Part shown: one piece after another, positions 15,418 to 20,548 of the stretch
Numbering within the stretch: position 1 is the first letter of the stretch
How the letters are laid out: each line of letters begins with the position of its first letter
Assembly: GCA_937874345.1 (NCBI GenBank)
Contig: CALNBT010000043.1
Coordinates: forward strand, 1-20,548
Length of the DNA stretch: 20,548 nt
Reading direction: 5' to 3'
Source: an uncultured Prevotella sp.
Lineage (GTDB): Bacteria > Bacteroidota > Bacteroidia > Bacteroidales > Bacteroidaceae
Notes under the pieces: generated by a model
The model's database searches: none
What the model was told of the DNA's origin: nothing
The model's input: only the letters and a program-made list of their open reading frames with translations
Position numbers and translations under genes: made by a program

Positions 15418-17163
15418 ATGAGCAAAAGAAATATAAAAATCGCATTGGTGATAATGCTTCTTGGAACGGGTCTTACCTCATGCGAATCTTTTCTTGACAG
15501 ACCTGTCGAGGATAACTATAATACCGAAAACTACTACACTTCAGATGCAGCATGCATCTCTGGCGTAAACTATCTCTATAATTCTCCTTGGTACGATTTC
15601 CAAAGAGGATTTATCAAGGTAGGTGAAGTTCTTTCTGGCAATATGTATATGGGAGCAAACCCCTATTTGAACTTTAGTGTGAATGGCACAGACCAGGACC
15701 TTATCAATATGTCATATTCTTTGTGGTCAGTGATAGCACACAGCAGCACGGTTTACGAATCGCTACAGAATGCCAAAGCTTCTGAAGCAGTCAAAAACCA
15801 GTGTATGGGTGAATGTCTATCATGGAAAGCCATGGCATACTTCTTCTTGGTCCGTTCCTTTGGAGATATTCCAATCATTCACAGCAACTCTGCATCTTTG
15901 GCTTCAGGAGATTACAACACGGCGAAAAAGGTAAAAAAGGCAGATGTATATGAGTATATCATCATGACTTTGGAAAAGGCTATGGAGTTACTTCCCAAAA
16001 CGAAAAGCACGACAGGACGTATTGACTATTATTGTGCTGAAGGTTTGTTGGCCAAAGTGTACCTCACAAAGGCTGGTGTTACGGGAACATTGAACAAAGA
16101 AGATCTCCAGAAAGCCGTATCTTATGCAAAGGATGTAATAAACAATTCTACTAGGACTTTGTTACCTGTTTATTCAGACATCTTTAGAGGTAGCAACAAT
16201 AACAGTGATGAGAGTTTGTTTGCATGGCGTTGGACCGTTGGTGCTCAATGGACTAGCCAAAATACACTGCAAAGTGACCTAGCACCAGAAGGATTTGATG
16301 AAAATGGTGACTGTTGGGGTGGCTGGGGTGGTCCATCTGTTGATTTGATGGATGCCTTTGGCGTTTCTCCTTTAACAAATCCTTCAACTAGAATTGATTT
16401 GGATACACGAAGAAAAGCAACAATCATGATGGCCGGCGACTCTTATGACTATTTCTGGAGAGACAAAGAACTGGGCAAGGGTAAAACTGGATTTGACTAT
16501 CTGAGATTCTGGTATGATAAAACATATAATACGGCTGCAACAGGTGTATGTCAAGGTCCATGTGGAGCAAACAATGTCAAAAACCTTTATGGAGACAATG
16601 CAGACCACTTGGCAGAAATGGGAATTTCAGCTGACCGTATGGCAAATGCACTTGCTACACATATTCTACGCTTATCAGATGTATATCTAGTATTGGCAGA
16701 AGCACAAACGCTTACCGATGGTGGAACAACCTCCAATGCAGATGCCTTAAATGCATTCAATGCAGTACATGGTCGTGCTGTTCCATCAGCCGTCAATAAA
16801 ACTTCTCTTACCTTTAATGATATATGGAAAGAACGCAGACTTGAATTTGCTGGTGAAGGTGATCGATGGTACGACTTTGTACGTCGGGCATACTATGATC
16901 CACAATCTTGTATCAATGAATTGAAAGCTCAAAAAAGAAATGCATTGTGGAATTGTGATACTGCTTACAAGACCTACTACGAATCAGGTTTTGCCACTTG
17001 GGATTCTTCAAAAATCGAATATGATGATAGTACCATCGCTCCAAATGTAACTGAAAAGAGTTTCCAACTGCCTTTCCCATCCGAAGATGTTACGTTGAAT
17101 CCTAATCTCAGCACCGATGCTGAAGCAATCAGTGTAGACGTAAGAAATACCTATAGCTATTAA
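15418..17163 (+). CDS. SusD/RagB-family surface glycan-binding lipoprotein
   Basis: A 581-aa lipoprotein that forms the lid of the SusC transporter and binds the glycan at the cell surface. The lipobox LTSC places the lipidated Cys at residue 22, followed by ESFLDRPVEDNY, the usual SusD mature N-terminus. SusD landmarks include ECLSWKAMAYFFLVRSFGDIP (the TPR region), LRLSDVYLVLAEA and the C-terminal FNDIWKERRLEFAGEGDRWYDF. Length is typical. It lies 20 bases after SusC and 15 before the next lipoprotein gene. Tryptophan-rich stretches such as CWGGWGGP (about residue 300) could contribute to sugar stacking; that is inference. Confidence 0.96.
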   Translation: MSKRNIKIALVIMLLGTGLTSCESFLDRPVEDNYNTENYYTSDAACISGVNYLYNSPWYDFQRGFIKVGEVLSGNMYMGANPYLNFSVNGTDQDLINMSYSLWSVIAHSSTVYESLQNAKASEAVKNQCMGECLSWKAMAYFFLVRSFGDIPIIHSNSASLASGDYNTAKKVKKADVYEYIIMTLEKAMELLPKTKSTTGRIDYYCAEGLLAKVYLTKAGVTGTLNKEDLQKAVSYAKDVINNSTRTLLPVYSDIFRGSNNNSDESLFAWRWTVGAQWTSQNTLQSDLAPEGFDENGDCWGGWGGPSVDLMDAFGVSPLTNPSTRIDLDTRRKATIMMAGDSYDYFWRDKELGKGKTGFDYLRFWYDKTYNTAATGVCQGPCGANNVKNLYGDNADHLAEMGISADRMANALATHILRLSDVYLVLAEAQTLTDGGTTSNADALNAFNAVHGRAVPSAVNKTSLTFNDIWKERRLEFAGEGDRWYDFVRRAYYDPQSCINELKAQKRNALWNCDTAYKTYYESGFATWDSSKIEYDDSTIAPNVTEKSFQLPFPSEDVTLNPNLSTDAEAISVDVRNTYSY

Positions 17164-17178
17164 CGATTAATTAAAGAA

Positions 17179-18549
17179 ATGATCAATATGAAAATGAAAA
17201 ATATAAAATGGTCTTTCCTACTCATTCTTGGCTTGTTGGGAATATCTATTACTTCATGTGTAGATGAACCCAATGCATACAAGATCGCTGGAGGGACACC
17301 TACCATTAGCTACATTCGCCCGGTAAGTGTTTTGAGTAAAGACTCCTTGTTGGTAGAAGCGCCGATGAACAGTACAATCTGTATCGTAGGTAACAATTTG
17401 AGAAGCATTGTTGGCATTGAATTCAATGACAAACCAGCAGTCTTGAATACTAGCTACATGACAGATCATACCATGATCGTCACCGTTCCCAACACCATTC
17501 CTAACAAGATCAGTGACAAGATTTATTTGATTACATCTGGAAACGATACGATCCCTTATGATTTCAAGGTTGTAGTTCCTCCTCCTACAATTACCTCTTT
17601 ATCCAACGAATTTGCCTTACCAGGCGAAGAAGTTTCAATTGCTGGTGATTATTTTCTGGACTATGACAATGCTCCTTTAACGATTCAATTTGGTGACAAA
17701 TACGTACTTGACCGGTCTTACATAAAAGAAATCACAAAGAACAGGATTACTTTTAAGGTTCCACAAGACGCACCTTATGGAAAAATGTCCGTGACCTCAA
17801 ATTTTGGAAAGACAGTCGCTCCATTCCGATTCCATGATAATCGCGGGATGCTCTTTGATTTCGATCATCCATGCTTTACTGGAACCGTTTTAGGAAACCA
17901 TGGCTGGCATGCACGAACAATACAGTCTGACGAGACCTCACTTTCAGGGAACTATCTGGTTCTTGGCAATGCAGATCTCGATGACAAGACTTGGAATGAT
18001 GGTAGCTTCTCTTTCGAATATTGGGCAGGTAACTGGGGAGATCCAGAAGCCTATGCAGACTATCCTCGACTGACAGAAGTAGGCGATTTTACTGATTGGG
18101 AAAATAAATCACTGAAGTTCGAATTATTAATACCTTCTGCTAATCCATGGTCGGCAGCTCCCATGCAGATCATTTTTACTGGTGTTGATAAAGTATCTAC
18201 CTCTGGTGCAGGTGTAAAAGACATTTATGGAAATACGTTGGCTGGAGCCAATAACACATTCTTCCATTCTGGAGATGGTTGGGGCCGTGCTTTATACATG
18301 CCTTGGAAGAATACAGGTTCGTTTGATACGCAAGACAAATGGATGACGGTAACCATACCAATGACGGAATTTAATAAGTATTGGGATGGGAATCCTGCAA
18401 AGAAAACTTTTTCCAGTACAGCTGATTTTGCAAGTTTGACCATTTTCGTATGTACAGGTTCAGAAAATGACAAGACGGCCATTCCTGCAGGAACGAAATG
18501 CCATCCTATTTTCAAAATCGATAACATACGAATTGTTCCGAACAAATAA
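17179..18549 (+). CDS. Surface glycan-binding lipoprotein (SGBP), IPT repeats plus C-terminal binding domain
   Basis: A 456-aa SusE/SusF-position lipoprotein. The lipobox ITSC gives Cys27, followed by VDEPNAY. Two IPT/TIG-like Ig domains follow: about 40-130 (PTISYIRPVS, then ICIVGNNL) and about 130-215 (PPTITSLSNEFALPGEEVSIAG). The C-terminal beta-sandwich, about 220-456, is rich in Trp (NHGWHAR, EYWAGNWGDPEAYADYPRL) and resembles the glycan-binding domain of Bacteroides SGBP-B proteins. The role would be to hold polysaccharide at the surface for SusC/SusD. Start choice is open: ATG at 17179, 17188 or 17194 are all in frame. The AAAGAA at 17173-17178 is too close to the first and suits 17188 better. 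It follows SusD by 15 bases. Confidence 0.9.
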   Translation: MINMKMKNIKWSFLLILGLLGISITSCVDEPNAYKIAGGTPTISYIRPVSVLSKDSLLVEAPMNSTICIVGNNLRSIVGIEFNDKPAVLNTSYMTDHTMIVTVPNTIPNKISDKIYLITSGNDTIPYDFKVVVPPPTITSLSNEFALPGEEVSIAGDYFLDYDNAPLTIQFGDKYVLDRSYIKEITKNRITFKVPQDAPYGKMSVTSNFGKTVAPFRFHDNRGMLFDFDHPCFTGTVLGNHGWHARTIQSDETSLSGNYLVLGNADLDDKTWNDGSFSFEYWAGNWGDPEAYADYPRLTEVGDFTDWENKSLKFELLIPSANPWSAAPMQIIFTGVDKVSTSGAGVKDIYGNTLAGANNTFFHSGDGWGRALYMPWKNTGSFDTQDKWMTVTIPMTEFNKYWDGNPAKKTFSSTADFASLTIFVCTGSENDKTAIPAGTKCHPIFKIDNIRIVPNK

Positions 18550-18569
18550 ACATTAAGAACAAAACAGTT

Positions 18570-20548
18570 ATGAAAAAATTCAATCCTATATTCATCATGT
18601 CAATGATTGCCTTTATTGGACTATCATTAACAAGCTGTAGTGAAACTGATGAACTTAATACAGACCAGTATGGTCATGATATTTCACTGAACTCTTTTGG
18701 ACCTTCCCCAATATTGCGAGGGGGTACATTACACTTTTTAGGATCTAATTTAGATCAGATAACAGAAATTGATCTACCCGGCGCGGATCCTATTACTCAA
18801 ATACAGGTCCTCAAATCGGGTAAGGAAAGTGAAATAGCCATACAAGTTCCAACCGAAAAATGTGAAAAAGGTATCGTTAAGCTCGTCACGGCAAAGGGCG
18901 GAATCATTGAAACGATTACCCCGATTACCTACCGTGAAGATATTGTTCTTTCAAAGTTCTATATCAATCAAGACGGAAACCTTACAGGGAATGTTGGCGA
19001 TGTAGTAACGATAAAAGGTGATTATCTAAACTTATTGCATGGAGTTGTTTTTGCAGGTCAAGACACTGTTAAGGAGGCACAATTTGTTTCTCATGACCGA
19101 TATACAATTCAAGTTGCTATACCCTTAAAGGCTAAATCTGGTAAATTATTGCTTACCGATTTAGCTACTGAACCTACAGAAATTGAAACAACAGAGGCAT
19201 TAATTGTAAACTTGCCAACCGTTACGGCTCTTTCAAACAAAAATCCAAAAGCAGGTCAGACAATCACTGTATCAGGGACATCACTTAATCAAATTCAGTC
19301 TGTCAAACTAGGTGGTGCAACCATCCTTGAGAAAGATGTCACGAAAGCATCAAACGGATCAAGTCTATCATTCGTTCTTCCTGCAACAGCTGCAGATGGA
19401 GTTATTTCTCTAGTTACCTATTCTGGCGTTGACATTACGACAGACTCCATTAAAACAGTTGTCCCAACAGAACTCAAAGTTGATCCCAATCCAGTAAAGA
19501 ATGGACAGACCTTGACAATTTCGGGTAAAGATTTAGATTTGGTTACGGGTATTGCCTTCCCAAATGCTACTGATGCCATGCTAACATCAACATCGGCTAC
19601 TAAACTAACAACGACAGTACCAGAGAAAGCCATTGATGGCAATATTGTTTTGAGCATGGCAAACGGGAAAAGCGTAAGCGTTCCTTACGTATTGGTAAAG
19701 CCTACGGTGACAATGTGCAACCCGACATCCTTAATGGCTGGCGAGAAAGTGATTATCAGCGGAACGGATCTCGATTTGGTTACAACTATTTCTTTCCCTG
19801 GTGAAACAGCACAAAAGGTAAGTGAATTCACAGCTCAAAACGCAACGGCAATTGGGTTGACAGTTCCATCTGCCTCAGCCGGAACAGGGTTTACCTTAAT
19901 ATTGAAGAATGGATCAGAAATCAACATCGCAAATGGATTGACCATTCAACCTGCTACCGATCCATCAATTGCATCAGTTACACCGACGGGAGCAAGCACA
20001 GGAAAGACTATCACAATTATTGGTAAAAACTTTGTGAAAGTACAGAATGTCTATATCGGAACGTATCAAGTTACGAAATATACATCTAGAACTGATACCG
20101 AAATCATTTGTACGGTACCAGAGACCGCAGCTGCTGGCAGCTACAAAATCTATCTCGAAGATTTTACCGGTAAACGTTTTGAATGTGCAAGTTTTGATGT
20201 TCTGCCTGCAGAATTCGATTTATCGACATTTGCCAAATATGAAAATCAATCAGGTCTTATCACTTGGCCATTCAATTTCTCATGGGGTGATTCAACCGGA
20301 AAGATTCGGATGATGAAGTCTGATTTAGTGAAACTTGGAATTAAGCTCGGATCCCAATTAATTGTCTATAAGACTGTTGGTATAACAGGACAAATTCAAA
20401 TTAATGATGCAAATTGGGGAGGAATTTACACTATTGCAGATTGGGATGGAACAGCTCCGAAGATTATTCAGACATTTGATGCCGCCATGATGAAAGCTGT
20501 GACAACAACATCTGATGGTTGGAGCGATACCGCTTTCATTCTCCAAGG
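18570..20548 (+). CDS. Multi-IPT surface glycan-binding lipoprotein, C-terminus beyond the window
   Basis: An open frame of 659 codons from ATG 18570 to the end of the window without a stop. The N-terminus is a lipoprotein signal with lipobox LTSC (Cys23), followed by acidic SETDE, which suits surface export in Bacteroidales. About six tandem IPT/TIG-like domains follow, each about 80-90 residues and opening with a motif such as NPKAGQTITVSG, NPVKNGQTLTISG or TPTGASTGKTITIIG. After about residue 545 a different C-terminal domain begins (TWPFNFSWGDSTGKIRMMK, then GWSDTAFILQ). It resembles the terminal carbohydrate-binding domain of long SGBPs. It lies 20 bases after the preceding SGBP gene in the same operon. 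The IPT string probably acts as a spacer that lifts the binding domain from the membrane. Confidence 0.9.
   Translation, partial: MKKFNPIFIMSMIAFIGLSLTSCSETDELNTDQYGHDISLNSFGPSPILRGGTLHFLGSNLDQITEIDLPGADPITQIQVLKSGKESEIAIQVPTEKCEKGIVKLVTAKGGIIETITPITYREDIVLSKFYINQDGNLTGNVGDVVTIKGDYLNLLHGVVFAGQDTVKEAQFVSHDRYTIQVAIPLKAKSGKLLLTDLATEPTEIETTEALIVNLPTVTALSNKNPKAGQTITVSGTSLNQIQSVKLGGATILEKDVTKASNGSSLSFVLPATAADGVISLVTYSGVDITTDSIKTVVPTELKVDPNPVKNGQTLTISGKDLDLVTGIAFPNATDAMLTSTSATKLTTTVPEKAIDGNIVLSMANGKSVSVPYVLVKPTVTMCNPTSLMAGEKVIISGTDLDLVTTISFPGETAQKVSEFTAQNATAIGLTVPSASAGTGFTLILKNGSEINIANGLTIQPATDPSIASVTPTGASTGKTITIIGKNFVKVQNVYIGTYQVTKYTSRTDTEIICTVPETAAAGSYKIYLEDFTGKRFECASFDVLPAEFDLSTFAKYENQSGLITWPFNFSWGDSTGKIRMMKSDLVKLGIKLGSQLIVYKTVGITGQIQINDANWGGIYTIADWDGTAPKIIQTFDAAMMKAVTTTSDGWSDTAFILQ

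Noticed and set aside
1..20548. CRISPR array, tRNA, insertion sequence or phage elements
   Set aside because: I looked for repeated spacer-like units, tRNA cloverleaf motifs, transposase frames and terminal inverted repeats and saw none.

Overview
The window comes from a member of the order Bacteroidales. The evidence is a SusC/SusD pair with surface lipoproteins, AT-rich intergenic DNA, Bacteroidales-type TAnnTTTG promoter boxes, very weak Shine-Dalgarno sequences, and a mannan-degradation gene set of the kind described in Bacteroides fragilis. The style is closest to Prevotella/Bacteroides, but I cannot name the genus. I see no tRNA, rRNA, CRISPR array, insertion sequence or phage gene.

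Left part (1-2666): a small amino-sugar (peptidoglycan-recycling) cluster. A NamZ-type exo-N-acetylmuramidase (DUF1343/GH171) and a sodium:solute symporter, cut by the window edge, run leftward. A BadF/NAGK-type sugar kinase runs rightward from the shared intergenic region. The kinase is odd: two acidic residues expected in its active site are replaced.

Middle part (2858-10611): a leftward operon starting from a promoter near 10720-10748. Its order is CE7-type acetylesterase, GH26 beta-mannanase, GH130 4-O-beta-mannosylglucose phosphorylase, a broken AGE-type (mannobiose 2-epimerase-like) gene, an AraC-family regulator, and a GH31 glycosidase with a PA14 insertion. Known biochemistry suggests the logic: deacetylate mannan, cut it to mannobiose, epimerise to mannosyl-glucose, and phosphorolyse that to mannose-1-phosphate and glucose. 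The epimerase is a relic of about 117 codons, truncated at the 5' side and frameshifted, so the central step of the pathway is missing here.

Right part (10612-20548): a 1.5-kb AT-rich divergent region holds promoter-like boxes, two nearly identical palindromes (one per operon) and a possible gene relic. A rightward SusC, SusD and two surface glycan-binding lipoproteins follow. The last of these is a multi-IPT protein that runs off the window. These genes would capture and import the glycan whose products the leftward operon processes, most likely an acetylated beta-mannan or glucomannan. I do not see a completely new system. The most notable points are the decayed epimerase inside an otherwise intact mannan operon, the active-site-altered kinase, the paired palindromes, and the unexplained relic at about 11485-11733.
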